Shown: one piece after another, positions 8,233 through 16,975 of the stretch | Layout: the number at the start of each line of letters is the position of its first letter | Position numbering within the stretch: position 1 is the stretch's first letter | From: Gemmatimonadota bacterium | GTDB lineage: Bacteria > Gemmatimonadota > Gemmatimonadetes > Gemmatimonadales > Gemmatimonadaceae | Reading direction: 5' to 3' | DNA length: 45,720 nucleotides | NCBI GenBank assembly: GCA_021298835.1 | Contig: JAJTHG010000026.1 | Location: 1-45,720, forward strand | Notes under the pieces: model-generated | The model's database searches: none | Told to the model about the DNA's origin: nothing | Seen by the model: only the letters and a program-made list of their open reading frames with translations | Program-made: the position numbers and the translations under genes

Positions 8233-11200
8233 TCAGTAGGTGAACCGCGCGGAGATCGACCACGTGCGCGGGATCGGATACCCGCCGAAGTCGAAGCCGC
8301 GGTCGGCCGCCGTGGTCTGGGCCGAGCCCACACCGCCGGCGTTGGTGCCGAAGAGGTTGATCTCGGGGTCGAAGCCCGAGTAGTTGGTCCAGACCCACAC
8401 GTTGCGGCCCGAGACCGTCACGTCGATGCCGTCCTTGAAGACCTTGCGGACGACCGGCTGATCGAAGGTGTAGCTGGCGGAGATCTCGCGCAGCTTCACG
8501 AACGAGCCGTCCTCGACCCAGTACTGGAAGATGCCCTGCGTGCGGGCGTTGAAGCCCGCGGGGAGCTTGCGCGGGTCGCCGAAGGGCAGCAGCTCGCGCT
8601 CGAACTCGCGGGAGTTGCTGGCGATGCCGGCGTTCTGGGCGCGCGTCGAGAGATTCATGATGTCGTTGCCGAAGACGCCGTCGAAGAGCAGGCGCAGGCG
8701 GAGCTTCCGGGCGATGGTGAACTCGTTGAGGATCGAGCCCATCCAGTCGGGGTTCGGGTCGCCGATGACGGCGTTGTTGGAGTCGTTGCAGGTGCCGCCC
8801 GAGAGCGCCTGGCGCGCCGCGAGGGTGGCGCCCATGTCGGCGGTCTGGTTGCTGCGGCGGTAGCGGCCGAGCGAGTCCACCAGCAGCGCGCCGGTGACGC
8901 AGTTGCGCGCCGCGTACGAGCCGTAGAAGACGCCCGCCGGCTGGCCCGCGCGGATGCGGTTCGGGTAGCCGCCCGCCGACTGGAAGTCGAGGATGCTCAG
9001 GCTCTCGACGAGGTTGCGGTTGCGGGTGTAGGTGATCGTGCTCTCCCACTTGAGGTTCTTCCGGTCCACGTTCGTCGTGCGGACGAGGAGCTCGATGCCC
9101 GTGTTCGACATCGTGCCGATCGGCGCGAACTGGCGCGAGAAGCCGGTGGACGTCGCGAGCGGCCGGAAGAAGAGCAGGTCGCTCACGAGGCGGTCGTAGT
9201 ACTGGGCCTCGAGGCCGATGCGGCCGTTGAGGAACCCGACGTCGGCACCGACCTCGAACTCGCGCGCCCGCTCGTTGCGGAGCCGCGGATTGCCGAACGT
9301 GATGTCGTTCACGAAGCCCGGCCGGCCGGCGAACGGCAGCTGGCCGAAGGCGACGAACTGCGAGTAGGCGTTCACGATGCTCGGCTGGCTGCCGGCGTAT
9401 CCGAGCGCCGACCGCACGCGCAGGCTGTTGAGGAGCCCCGAGCGGTTCTCCAGCACGACGTACGAGGCGGACAGCTTGGGGAACGCCTGCCAGCGCTCGT
9501 CGGGGGCGAAGGTGCTCGAGGCGTCGTAGCGCACCGCCGCCGAGAGGAACAGCCGGTCGTCCCAGGCGAACTCCTGCTGCCCGTAGAAGCCGAGCGTGCG
9601 CAGCTCGACGTTCGTCTGGCCGGCCGCGAACACCGAGCCCGCGCCCACCAGCTCACCCACCGGGGCGAGGCCGTTGGCGACCGCGTTGGTGGTGTTGATG
9701 TTCTGCTGCGTGTAGTTGAAGCCGCCCGTGGTGCGCAGCTCGATCTTCGACGTCGGGCGCGTCGTCCAGCTCGCGACGCCGTCCTGGTTGACGACCCGCG
9801 TGTCCTGGAAGATCGACTGCGAACGCCCCGTCGCGAGCGGTGCCGTACCGAGCACCGCGCCCCGCGGGACGAACTGCCGCTGTTCGAAGGACTGGCCGTC
9901 GAGCCCGATCGTGTAGTCGAACAGCAGGTTCGGCCGCGGCGTCCACGTCAGCTTCGCCGAGCCGATGAACCGGTTGATCGTCTGCGGGTTGCGGATGCGG
10001 TCGATCGCGAGGAGCGGGTTCGTGCCGAGCGTCGGCGGGAGTGGGTAGATCCCGTTGGCGGGACGGAAGTCCACGCTCGTCGGCGCGAAGAACAGCGACC
10101 CCATGATGCCGTAGTCGTTCTGCTCGCCGAAGGCCTGCAGCTGGTTGCGCGTCGTGATGTAGTTCGCCGTGACGTTCGCCAGCAACGTCGGGGCCAGCTG
10201 CTGCGACAGGTTGAGCCGCGCCCCCTGCCGGAGCGACGACGTCGAGCGGATGATCCCCTCGTCCGCCAGCACGTTCGCGCTCAGGAAGTACTTGGTCTGG
10301 TCCGTGCCCCCCTCGACGGTGAGGTTCTGCTCCGTCGTCTGGGCGCGATGGAAGATGTCGTTCTGGTAGTTGAACCGCGCGATCGGGCGGCCGTTGATGT
10401 CGAACGGGTAGTAGTTGAACGGCTGCTGCTCGCGCAGCTCGTTGGTGCCGTAGCGCGTCGTGAGGGCGAAGCGCGCCTTGCCCGCCGTGCCGCGCCGCGT
10501 GAAGATCTGCACGACGCCGTTGTTCGCGCGCGAGCCGTACAGGGCCGCCGCGGCGGCGCCGCGGATGATCTCGACCCGCTCGATGTCGGCCGGGTTGATG
10601 TCGGCCAGGCGGTTCTGCGGGTTCGACCGGATGCCGAGGTCGGTCAGCTGGTTCGACCCGTTGTCCACGATCACGCCGTCCACGATGTACAGCGGATCGG
10701 AGCCCGAGATGAACGAGTTCGTCCCGCGGAGCCGCACCGAGATGCCGCCGCCGCCCGGGCCGCCCGAGTTCTGCGTGATCTGCGCGCCGGCGATCTTGCC
10801 CTGCAGCGCCTGGTCGAGCGTCACCGCCTGCGCCTTCGTCAACAGCGACGAGTCCACCGACGCCACGCTCGTACCCACGCGGCGCTTCTCCGTCGGCGTG
10901 GCGGTGCCCGTCACGACGACCTCGCTCAGGTTGATGCCGCTCTGCCGCAGCGCGGCGTTGACGATCACCGCCTGGTCGGCGGCCACCGTGATCGTCCGTG
11001 TCACCGGCGCGTAGCCGATCCGGCGGATGGTCACCGTGCGCGGCCCCGTGGGGACGCCGGTCAGCACGTACTCGCCGGTGCCCGTCGTCACCGCGCCAAG
11101 GCGCGTGCCGACGATGAGCACCTGGGCTTCGGCCAGCCCGGTCGCGGTGGCGGCATCCGTCACCTTGCCGCGCACGGTGCCGGTGGCCGTCTGGGCGGTC

Positions 11201-11265
11201 AGCGCCCCCGGCACCACGAGGATGGCCAGGAGGGCGAGTCCGCGTCGCAGACCTCGCAGGAGCAT
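8233..11265 (-). CDS. SusC/RagA-type TonB-dependent outer-membrane channel
   Basis: A 1010-residue protein. It has a signal peptide (residues 1-25, GALTAQ), a CarboxypepD_reg-like domain (about 28-100, with GTVRGKVTDAATATGLAEAQ), the linker LSEVVVTGTATPTEKRR (113-129), a plug domain (about 130-260, with PLYIVDGVIVDN and VEIIRGAAAAALYGSRANNG) and a long 22-strand beta-barrel region ending in the aromatic-terminated WSISARFTY. Working with the adjacent SusD lid, it would import oligomers or peptides using TonB energy. The ATG at 11265 is favoured by a TGGAGA ribosome-binding site 6 nt upstream and by the signal peptide. A TACCGTTTTG element upstream may be its promoter. It is the first gene of the SusC-SusD-DUF4397 operon. 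Confidence 0.93.
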   Translation of the reverse strand: MLLRGLRRGLALLAILVVPGALTAQTATGTVRGKVTDAATATGLAEAQVLIVGTRLGAVTTGTGEYVLTGVPTGPRTVTIRRIGYAPVTRTITVAADQAVIVNAALRQSGINLSEVVVTGTATPTEKRRVGTSVASVDSSLLTKAQAVTLDQALQGKIAGAQITQNSGGPGGGGISVRLRGTNSFISGSDPLYIVDGVIVDNGSNQLTDLGIRSNPQNRLADINPADIERVEIIRGAAAAALYGSRANNGVVQIFTRRGTAGKARFALTTRYGTNELREQQPFNYYPFDINGRPIARFNYQNDIFHRAQTTEQNLTVEGGTDQTKYFLSANVLADEGIIRSTSSLRQGARLNLSQQLAPTLLANVTANYITTRNQLQAFGEQNDYGIMGSLFFAPTSVDFRPANGIYPLPPTLGTNPLLAIDRIRNPQTINRFIGSAKLTWTPRPNLLFDYTIGLDGQSFEQRQFVPRGAVLGTAPLATGRSQSIFQDTRVVNQDGVASWTTRPTSKIELRTTGGFNYTQQNINTTNAVANGLAPVGELVGAGSVFAAGQTNVELRTLGFYGQQEFAWDDRLFLSAAVRYDASSTFAPDERWQAFPKLSASYVVLENRSGLLNSLRVRSALGYAGSQPSIVNAYSQFVAFGQLPFAGRPGFVNDITFGNPRLRNERAREFEVGADVGFLNGRIGLEAQYYDRLVSDLLFFRPLATSTGFSRQFAPIGTMSNTGIELLVRTTNVDRKNLKWESTITYTRNRNLVESLSILDFQSAGGYPNRIRAGQPAGVFYGSYAARNCVTGALLVDSLGRYRRSNQTADMGATLAARQALSGGTCNDSNNAVIGDPNPDWMGSILNEFTIARKLRLRLLFDGVFGNDIMNLSTRAQNAGIASNSREFERELLPFGDPRKLPAGFNARTQGIFQYWVEDGSFVKLREISASYTFDQPVVRKVFKDGIDVTVSGRNVWVWTNYSGFDPEINLFGTNAGGVGSAQTTAADRGFDFGGYPIPRTWSISARFTY

Positions 11266-11330
11266 CGGGATTCTCCAGGTTGGTCGTGTCGTCGGGGACC
11301 CGGACGGGGCCGAACGAGGCACGACGGTCG

Positions 11331-11340
11331 CAAAACGGTA
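11331..11340 (-). promoter_or_regulatory. Possible promoter element TACCGTTTTG upstream of the SusC gene
   Basis: On the minus strand TACCGTTTTG lies 65 nt before the SusC start. It resembles the Bacteroidetes -7 box TAnnTTTG with two extra bases between TA and TTTG. The spacing difference makes it weaker than the other candidates. It would leave a leader of about 60 nt. Confidence 0.25.
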
Positions 11341-11411
11341 GTGCGGTCCGGTCCGTGTCACAACGCGGACCAGGGGATGGCATTGCGCCGACCCCCGACC
11401 CGGACAACGGT

Positions 11412-11450
11412 GAACCACGCTCGCGTGGCGGGCGTTCCCGCGAGCGGTTC
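11412..11450 (-). terminator. Hairpin downstream of the M20-methyltransferase operon
   Basis: The arms 11412-11425 and 11439-11450 (CGCGAGCGGTTC) can pair over 12 bp with a two-base bulge and a 13-nt loop. The hairpin lies 44 nt past the methyltransferase stop and before the SusC promoter region. There is no T-rich tract, so intrinsic termination is uncertain. Confidence 0.4.
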
Positions 11451-11493
11451 CCCCGGGCGACGCCCACCCGCCGCCGGCCCCCCTGCAGGGGCG

Positions 11494-12198
11494 TCAGCCC
11501 GACGCGTCGCCGGCACCCCGGCACGTCAGCAGCAGCGACAGCACCGAGCCGTCCGCCGCCTGCGGTTCCTCCAGCGACGACACCGCGAGGCCGGCCGCGC
11601 CGATCGCCGCGAACCACCCCGACAGGCGCCGGAAGTACCACGGCATCGGTGCCGCGAATCCCTCGCCGAAGCCCGCGAACGTCTCTTCGCGCCAGCCCCC
11701 GACGTAGCCCGCCTCGCCGGCGGCGACGACCGGGTGCACCGTCTGGATCACCAAACGGCCCGCCGGCGCCAAGCGCCGCGCGAGCGACGCGAGCAGCGGC
11801 ACGAGATCCTCGTCCAGCAGGGCGAAGTTGCAGACGACGAGGTCGAAGGGGCCCGCCGCCACCGACGGGTCGGCGACGAGCGTCGCGTAGGAGGCCACGG
11901 CGAAGCGCGCCCCGCCGGCGGCCGCAGCCGCGTCAATCAGCGGCCGGCTGGCGTCCACGCCCAGCACGCTGGCCCCCGCCTCGGCGAGGGCACGCGACAG
12001 CCACCCCTCGCCGCACCCGACGTCGAGCACCCGCAGCCCCGGCGCGGCCGCGCACGCGGCGACGATCGCCGCGTCCGTCCCGCGCCGCCGACTCGCGATC
12101 GCGCCGGCGCGCACCGCGGCGGTCCACGCCGCGGCGTTGGGCTCCCAGCTCGCCTGCTGGCGCGACGCGGCGTCGGGGGCGCCGCGCCCGTCAGCCAC
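11494..12198 (-). CDS. Class I SAM-dependent methyltransferase
   Basis: A 234-residue protein with the Rossmann-type SAM-binding motifs in order: motif I LRVLDVGCGEG (56-66), acidic loop VDAS (81-84), FDLVVCNFALL (118-128) and LAPAGRLVIQT (143-153). The C-terminal part (PMPWYFRRLSGWFAAIGAAGL) resembles small-molecule methyltransferases of the UbiE/Methyltransf_11 group. The GTG start at 12198 overlaps the stop of the upstream M20 gene by 8 bp, so translation is probably coupled. No signal peptide is seen, so it is cytoplasmic. The methyl acceptor is unknown. The tight coupling to an exported amidohydrolase is odd for a housekeeping methyltransferase and may be only operon economy. Confidence 0.88.
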   Translation of the reverse strand: MADGRGAPDAASRQQASWEPNAAAWTAAVRAGAIASRRRGTDAAIVAACAAAPGLRVLDVGCGEGWLSRALAEAGASVLGVDASRPLIDAAAAAGGARFAVASYATLVADPSVAAGPFDLVVCNFALLDEDLVPLLASLARRLAPAGRLVIQTVHPVVAAGEAGYVGGWREETFAGFGEGFAAPMPWYFRRLSGWFAAIGAAGLAVSSLEEPQAADGSVLSLLLTCRGAGDASG

Positions 12199-13528
12199 CC
12201 GCCGTGCCCGGCTTGCGCGGGGGCAGGGGATTCCGCAGATAGTCCAGCGCGAGCGCCGACATCGCCCGCACCCCCGTCTCGAGCGCCCCCTCGTCCGCGA
12301 AGAAGAGCGGCGAGTGATTGGCCGGTGCCGTCAGCGGGTCGCGGTCCTTCGGCGTGACGCCGAGGAAGAAGAAGATGCCCGGCAGGTCGCGCGTGAACAC
12401 CGGGAAGTCCTCCGAGCCCGTCACCGGCGGGATCGCCCCGACGCCCGCCGGCGCCGCCCGACGGAGCGTCGGCAGCATTCGCTCGGTCAGGGACGTGTCG
12501 TTGGCCGTCACCAGGCCTCCCTCGTCCACCGTCACGATCGCCGTCGCCCCCCCGGCGCGCGCGATGTCCTCCGCCGTGCGGCGGATGCGCGCGGCGATGT
12601 CGGCCCGCATGCCGTCGTCGAACGTCCGCAGCGTCCCCTGCATCACCACCGAGTCCGGGATGATGTTGCTGCGGTTGCCGCCGTTGATCGCGCCGATGGT
12701 GATCACGCTCGGCTGGTACGTCACGTCCACCTGACGGCTCGCGATCGTCTGCAGGCCGAGCACGATCTGCGACGCGACGACGATCGGGTCCACCCCCTTC
12801 CACGGCGACGAACCGTGCGTCTGCCGCCCCTTCACGACGATGTGGAAGTTGCCCGCCGCGGCCATGAACGGCCCGGGCTTCACGGCGATGGTGCCGACCC
12901 GGTTGGGCCACACGTGCAGGCCGAAGATCGCGCTCGGCGTCGGCGCGGCGAGCGCGCCATCGGTCACCATGGCCTTCGCCCCGCCGAGCCCCTCCTCCGC
13001 CGGCTGGAAGATGAACTTCACCGTCCCCGGCACCTGCGCGCGCAGTCCGGCGAGCACCTCGGCGGCGCCCATCAGGATCGCCACGTGGTTGTCGTGCCCG
13101 CAGGCGTGCATCACGCCGACATCCTGGCCCTGCCACCGCGCCTTGGCCCGGCTGCGGAACGGGAGGTCCACCTGCTCGGTCACGGGCAGGGCGTCCATGT
13201 CGGCACGCAGCGCGACCACCGGTCCGGGCTTGCCCCCGCGCAGCACGCCCACCACGCCCGTGCGGCCGACGCCCGTCGTCACCTCGAGGCCGAGCGACTT
13301 GAGGTGCGCGGCCACGAGCGCCGCCGTGCGCACCTCCTCGAACGAGAGCTCCGGGTGCTCGTGGATGTCGCGCCGCCACGCGACGACCTTGGGCATGACC
13401 GCAGGGAGACGCGCGTCGATGAGCTTGTCGAAGTCCTGCGCCTGCGCGAGGACGGGGAGGCCGACGCACGCCGCGAGGGCGAGGTGGCGCACGGCACGGG
13501 GGGAGGCGGGCATGGACGGTCCGGGCAT
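12191..13528 (-). CDS. Secreted M20-family amidohydrolase (hippurate/IAA-amino-acid hydrolase type)
   Basis: A 445-residue M20D peptidase/amidohydrolase. After a signal peptide (about residues 1-31, VLAQAQ) come WRRDIHEHPELSFEE, the metal-binding HACGHDNH (Cys143, His145), the catalytic FQPAEEG (Glu178/179), LHVWP (His205) and the late NHSPLFF (His405). The Cys-x-His pair is typical of N-acyl-amino-acid amidohydrolases such as hippuricase and IAA-conjugate hydrolases. It would release amino acids from N-acyl or N-aroyl conjugates in the periplasm. The start could be 13528 or the ATG at 13513; neither has a strong ribosome-binding site. It is paralogous to the M20 gene at 33.1 kb. The methyltransferase gene overlaps its 3' end. 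Confidence 0.92.
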   Translation of the reverse strand: MPGPSMPASPRAVRHLALAACVGLPVLAQAQDFDKLIDARLPAVMPKVVAWRRDIHEHPELSFEEVRTAALVAAHLKSLGLEVTTGVGRTGVVGVLRGGKPGPVVALRADMDALPVTEQVDLPFRSRAKARWQGQDVGVMHACGHDNHVAILMGAAEVLAGLRAQVPGTVKFIFQPAEEGLGGAKAMVTDGALAAPTPSAIFGLHVWPNRVGTIAVKPGPFMAAAGNFHIVVKGRQTHGSSPWKGVDPIVVASQIVLGLQTIASRQVDVTYQPSVITIGAINGGNRSNIIPDSVVMQGTLRTFDDGMRADIAARIRRTAEDIARAGGATAIVTVDEGGLVTANDTSLTERMLPTLRRAAPAGVGAIPPVTGSEDFPVFTRDLPGIFFFLGVTPKDRDPLTAPANHSPLFFADEGALETGVRAMSALALDYLRNPLPPRKPGTAGG

Positions 13529-13663
13529 GGATGACTCGGGTGGAAGCCGGGCGGCATCGGGGCCGCGCGCGACCTTCCGCCGCGGGCGTCCCGTCCACAA
13601 ACTGCGGATGCCCGCCGCCCCGCGACAGAGGCGGCCCGGCCGATCGCCCACGCTCTCGCACCG

Positions 13664-16600
13664 ATGCCGATGTTCCGTCGTGTCCTCCTCGCCGCGTGCG
13701 GTCTTGCGCTCGCTCCGGCCACCCTCGTCCCGGCGCAGGCTCCCTCGGTCCGACGTGCCGCCGCTGCGGCGGCCCCGGCGACCCTCCCCGGCGTGCCGCT
13801 CGACTCGATGATCCGCGCCGCGTATCGCTGGCGGAACATCGGCCCCGATCGCGGCGGCCGGTCGATCGCGGTCTCCGGCGTACGCGGCCGCCCCGCCGAG
13901 GCGTACTTCGGCGCGGTCGGCGGCGGACTCTGGAAGACCACCGACGGCGGCGAGCGCTGGGCACCGGTCACCGACGGGCAGGTCAACAGCGCCTCGGTCG
14001 GTGCCGTGGCGGTGAGCGAGTCGAACCCCGACCTCGTGTACATCGGCATGGGCGAGACGTGCATCCGCGGCAACATCATGCCGGGCGACGGCGTCTACCG
14101 CTCCACCGACGGCGGGAAGACGTGGACGCACGTCGGCTTCCGCGAGTCGCACGGCATCGCGAAGATCCGCATCCACCCCAGGAACCCCGACGTCGCGTGG
14201 GTCGCGGCGTTCGGCAAGTACAGCGAGCCCAGCGCCGAGCGCGGCGTCTTCAAGACCACCGACGGCGGCCGCACCTGGCGCAAGGTGCTCTTCCGCGACG
14301 AGCGGACCGCCGCGATCGACCTCGTCGTGGATCCGACGAACCCCGACGTCCTCTACGCCGCCCTGTGGGAGGCCTACCGCAAGGAGTGGCAGATGTCGTC
14401 CGGCGGTCCCGGGTCCGGGCTCTTCAAGAGCACCGACGGCGGCGAGACCTGGCGCGAGATCACCCGCGCCCCCGGCATGCCCGCGGGCGTCGTCGGCCGC
14501 ATCGGCGTGGCCGTCACCGGGGCCGCCGGCCAGCGCGTCTATGCGCTCGTCGAGCACGCGGACGGCGGACTGCTCCGCAGCGACGACGGGGGCGCGACCT
14601 GGACGATGATCAACCAGAGCCGGTCCATCCGCCAGCGCGCCTTCTACTACACGCATGTCTTCGCCGACCCGGGGAACGCCGACGTCGTGTACCTGCAGAA
14701 CACCTCGTTCTTCCGCTCGACCGACGGCGGCAGGACGCTCGCCAGCATCGGCGACGGCACGCACGGCGACTTCCACGACCTGTGGATCGATCCGGACAAC
14801 GCGGCCCACCTCGTCGTCGGCAACGACGGCGGCGGGGCGGTCACGGTATCCACCGGTGCGAAGTGGTCCGAGCAGGACTTCCCCACGGAGCAGTTCTACC
14901 ACGTGGTGACCACGAAGCACGTGCCGTACCACGTCTGCGGCTCGCAGCAGGACAACACGACGCTGTGCACCCCCTTCAACTGGAACGCCGCCGCCTTCGG
15001 CCTCGGCGTCGGCGGCCGCCGGGGCGGAGGCCTTGGCCGGCCGGCGGGGGCCGACCCGACGAGCGGGGGGATGGCCGTCTCGTACGTGGCCGGCGGCGGC
15101 GAGCCGGGCTACATCGCCCCCGATCCGCGCAATCCGGATCTCTTCTACAGCGGCACGAACAACGGCGCCTACCTCGACAAGTTCGACCGCCGCACCGGCC
15201 TCTCGCGCGAGGTCAACCCGTACCCGTGGTTCTACTCGGGCGAGCCGTCGCGGGAGATCCGCGAGCGGTGGCAGTGGACCTTCCCGATCGTCTTCTCCCC
15301 CGCCGACCCGCGCGTGCTCTTCGTGTCGTCGCAGCGGCTCTGGAGGACCGCCGACGGCGGCCAGACGTGGACGGCGATCTCGGGCGACCTGACGCGCCAC
15401 GCGCCGGAGACACAGGAGAAGAGCGGCGGCCCCATCACCGGCGACATGAACGGCCCCGAGGTCTATGCGACGATCTTCGCCGTCGGGCCCGGCAAGCGGA
15501 ACGTGAACGTCATCTGGACGGGATCGGACGACGGCCTCGTCCACGTCACGCGAGACGGCGGGAAGACCTGGGCGAACGTCACGCCGCCGGGCATGCCCGA
15601 CTTCGGTCGCGTCAGCCAGATCGATGCCTCGGCCTTCGCCGACGGTGCTGCGTACGTCAGCGTGCGGCGTCCGCTGCTCGGCGACTTCGCGCCGTACGTC
15701 TTCCGGACGAAGGACTTCGGCCGGACCTGGACGAAGATCACCACCGGCCTGCGCCCGGACGCCTACGTGCACGCCGTGCGCGAGGACCCGACGCGTCCGG
15801 GGCTGCTCTACGCCGCCACCCAGCAGGGGGTGGACGTGAGCTACGACGACGGAGCCACCTGGCAGTCGCTCAACCTGAACCTCCCGAGCGTTCCGGTCGC
15901 CGACCTCGTCGTGGAAGGCAACGAGCTCGTCATCGGCACCCACGGGCGCGGCTTCTGGGTGCTCGACAACATCGCGCCGCTCCGGCAGCTGACCCCGGCG
16001 ATCCGCGCCGGCGGGCCGCACGTCTTCACCCCGCCGACGGGAGTGCGGTCGGGACCGCCGGTGCACATCGGGTGGTGGCTGCCGACGAAGGCCACGCGCG
16101 TCGCGCTTGCCGTGCTCGACTCGGCCGGCGTCGTCGTGCGCACGTTCGATTCCCTGCCGGCGACGCCGGGCCTGCACCGGGTGAGCTGGGACCTGCGCGG
16201 CCAGCCGGCGATCGGGTTCCAGGGGATGATCCTCTGGGGCGCGCGCAGCGCCGGCCCCGCGCTCCCGCCCGGCCGATACGTCGCGCGCCTCACAGTGGAT
16301 GGTACGACGGCCACGAGCGGGCGCTTCGCGATCGTGCGGCATCCGTGGGTGCCCGGCGTGACCGATGCCGACCTCAAGGCGCAGTTCGCCTTCGGTGTGC
16401 AGGTGCGCGACCAGGTCGAGGCGGCCAACCGGGCCGTGATCGCCATCCGCAACGTGAAGGCGCAACTGGCCGACCGCACCACGAGGTCGGCCGACCCGGC
16501 GCTGTCGGCGGCTGCCGGTGCGGTGCGCACGAAGACGTCCGGCATCGAGGAGCAGGTCTATCAGGTGCGCAACCAGAGCAACCAGGACCCGCTCAACTTC

Positions 16601-16849
16601 CCGATCAAGGTCAACAACCGGTTGGCGACGCTGCTCTCGATGGCCGAGCGCGGTGACGGACGCCCGGTCGCGGGGATGCAGGAGATCTTCGGCCTCCTTC
16701 GCACCGAGCTGCGCGGCTACACCGAGGCGCTCGAGCGTGTCTGGCGCGACGACCTGCCGAAGGTCAACGCCGAGTTGGCGCGCCTGCAGTTGGCACCGGT
16801 GGATCCGGCCTGTGCCAGGGCCGAGGGGTGCGGGGCGGTGACCCCGTGA
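13664..16849 (+). CDS. Secreted Asp-box (BNR/VPS10-like) beta-propeller protein
   Basis: A 1061-residue exported protein (signal peptide about 1-26, LVPAQA). Ten Asp-box turns of the form S/T-x-D-x-G-x-T-W are visible near residues 91, 146, 197, 255, 305, 351, 561, 628, 681 and 726, such as KTTDGGERW, RSTDGGKTW and RTKDFGRTW. They indicate one or two large beta-propellers of the sortilin/VPS10 or xyloglucanase-like type. The C-terminal 300 residues contain an Ig-like strand region (HIGWWLPTKATRVAL to RFAIVRHPW) and a predicted helical tail. Proteins of this length and layout are often annotated as glycosyl hydrolases, but the sequence shows no proven catalytic pair, so I call it a propeller of unknown ligand. 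The stop codon lies inside a tandem repeat. It is divergent from the M20 gene, with a 135-nt spacer. Confidence 0.88.
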   Translation: MPMFRRVLLAACGLALAPATLVPAQAPSVRRAAAAAAPATLPGVPLDSMIRAAYRWRNIGPDRGGRSIAVSGVRGRPAEAYFGAVGGGLWKTTDGGERWAPVTDGQVNSASVGAVAVSESNPDLVYIGMGETCIRGNIMPGDGVYRSTDGGKTWTHVGFRESHGIAKIRIHPRNPDVAWVAAFGKYSEPSAERGVFKTTDGGRTWRKVLFRDERTAAIDLVVDPTNPDVLYAALWEAYRKEWQMSSGGPGSGLFKSTDGGETWREITRAPGMPAGVVGRIGVAVTGAAGQRVYALVEHADGGLLRSDDGGATWTMINQSRSIRQRAFYYTHVFADPGNADVVYLQNTSFFRSTDGGRTLASIGDGTHGDFHDLWIDPDNAAHLVVGNDGGGAVTVSTGAKWSEQDFPTEQFYHVVTTKHVPYHVCGSQQDNTTLCTPFNWNAAAFGLGVGGRRGGGLGRPAGADPTSGGMAVSYVAGGGEPGYIAPDPRNPDLFYSGTNNGAYLDKFDRRTGLSREVNPYPWFYSGEPSREIRERWQWTFPIVFSPADPRVLFVSSQRLWRTADGGQTWTAISGDLTRHAPETQEKSGGPITGDMNGPEVYATIFAVGPGKRNVNVIWTGSDDGLVHVTRDGGKTWANVTPPGMPDFGRVSQIDASAFADGAAYVSVRRPLLGDFAPYVFRTKDFGRTWTKITTGLRPDAYVHAVREDPTRPGLLYAATQQGVDVSYDDGATWQSLNLNLPSVPVADLVVEGNELVIGTHGRGFWVLDNIAPLRQLTPAIRAGGPHVFTPPTGVRSGPPVHIGWWLPTKATRVALAVLDSAGVVVRTFDSLPATPGLHRVSWDLRGQPAIGFQGMILWGARSAGPALPPGRYVARLTVDGTTATSGRFAIVRHPWVPGVTDADLKAQFAFGVQVRDQVEAANRAVIAIRNVKAQLADRTTRSADPALSAAAGAVRTKTSGIEEQVYQVRNQSNQDPLNFPIKVNNRLATLLSMAERGDGRPVAGMQEIFGLLRTELRGYTEALERVWRDDLPKVNAELARLQLAPVDPACARAEGCGAVTP

Positions 16850-16931
16850 GGCCGTTGGCCGTGAGGCCGTGACCCCGTGAGGCCGTTGGCCGTGAGGCCG
16901 TGACCCCGTGAGGCCGTGACCCCGTGAGGCC
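16838..16931 (+). repeat. Compound tandem repeat carrying the stop codon of the propeller gene
   Basis: The array is built from the octamers GTGACCCC and GTGAGGCC and the heptamer GTTGGCC. Two perfect 31-bp units (16838-16868 and 16869-16899) are followed by two 16-bp units lacking the heptamer (16900-16915 and 16916-16931). The TGA stop of the propeller gene (16847-16849) lies in the first unit, so unit gain or loss downstream does not alter the protein. Confidence 0.92.
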
Positions 16932-16942
16932 GTGACGCGGAG

Positions 16943-16967
16943 GCGACACCCCTTGCGCGGGTGTCGC
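16943..16967. terminator. Bidirectional terminator-like hairpin between convergent genes
   Basis: GCGACACCC (16943-16951) and GGGTGTCGC (16959-16967) form a perfect 9-bp stem with a 7-nt loop. It lies 8 nt past the TonB receptor stop (minus strand) and after the repeat array following the propeller gene. No T-tract follows on either strand, so it may stop both transcripts only partly. Confidence 0.5.
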
Positions 16968-16975
16968 CCCCGCGG

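Noticed and set aside
13529-16465. Very long open frame antisense to the propeller gene and continuous with the M20 gene
   Set aside because: It has the Arg/Gly/Val-rich composition of a GC-rich shadow frame and no family similarity; the real M20 protein starts at 13528 with a signal peptide.
16838-16931. CRISPR array candidate
   Set aside because: The units are directly adjacent with no unique spacers, and no cas gene is present. It is a tandem repeat.
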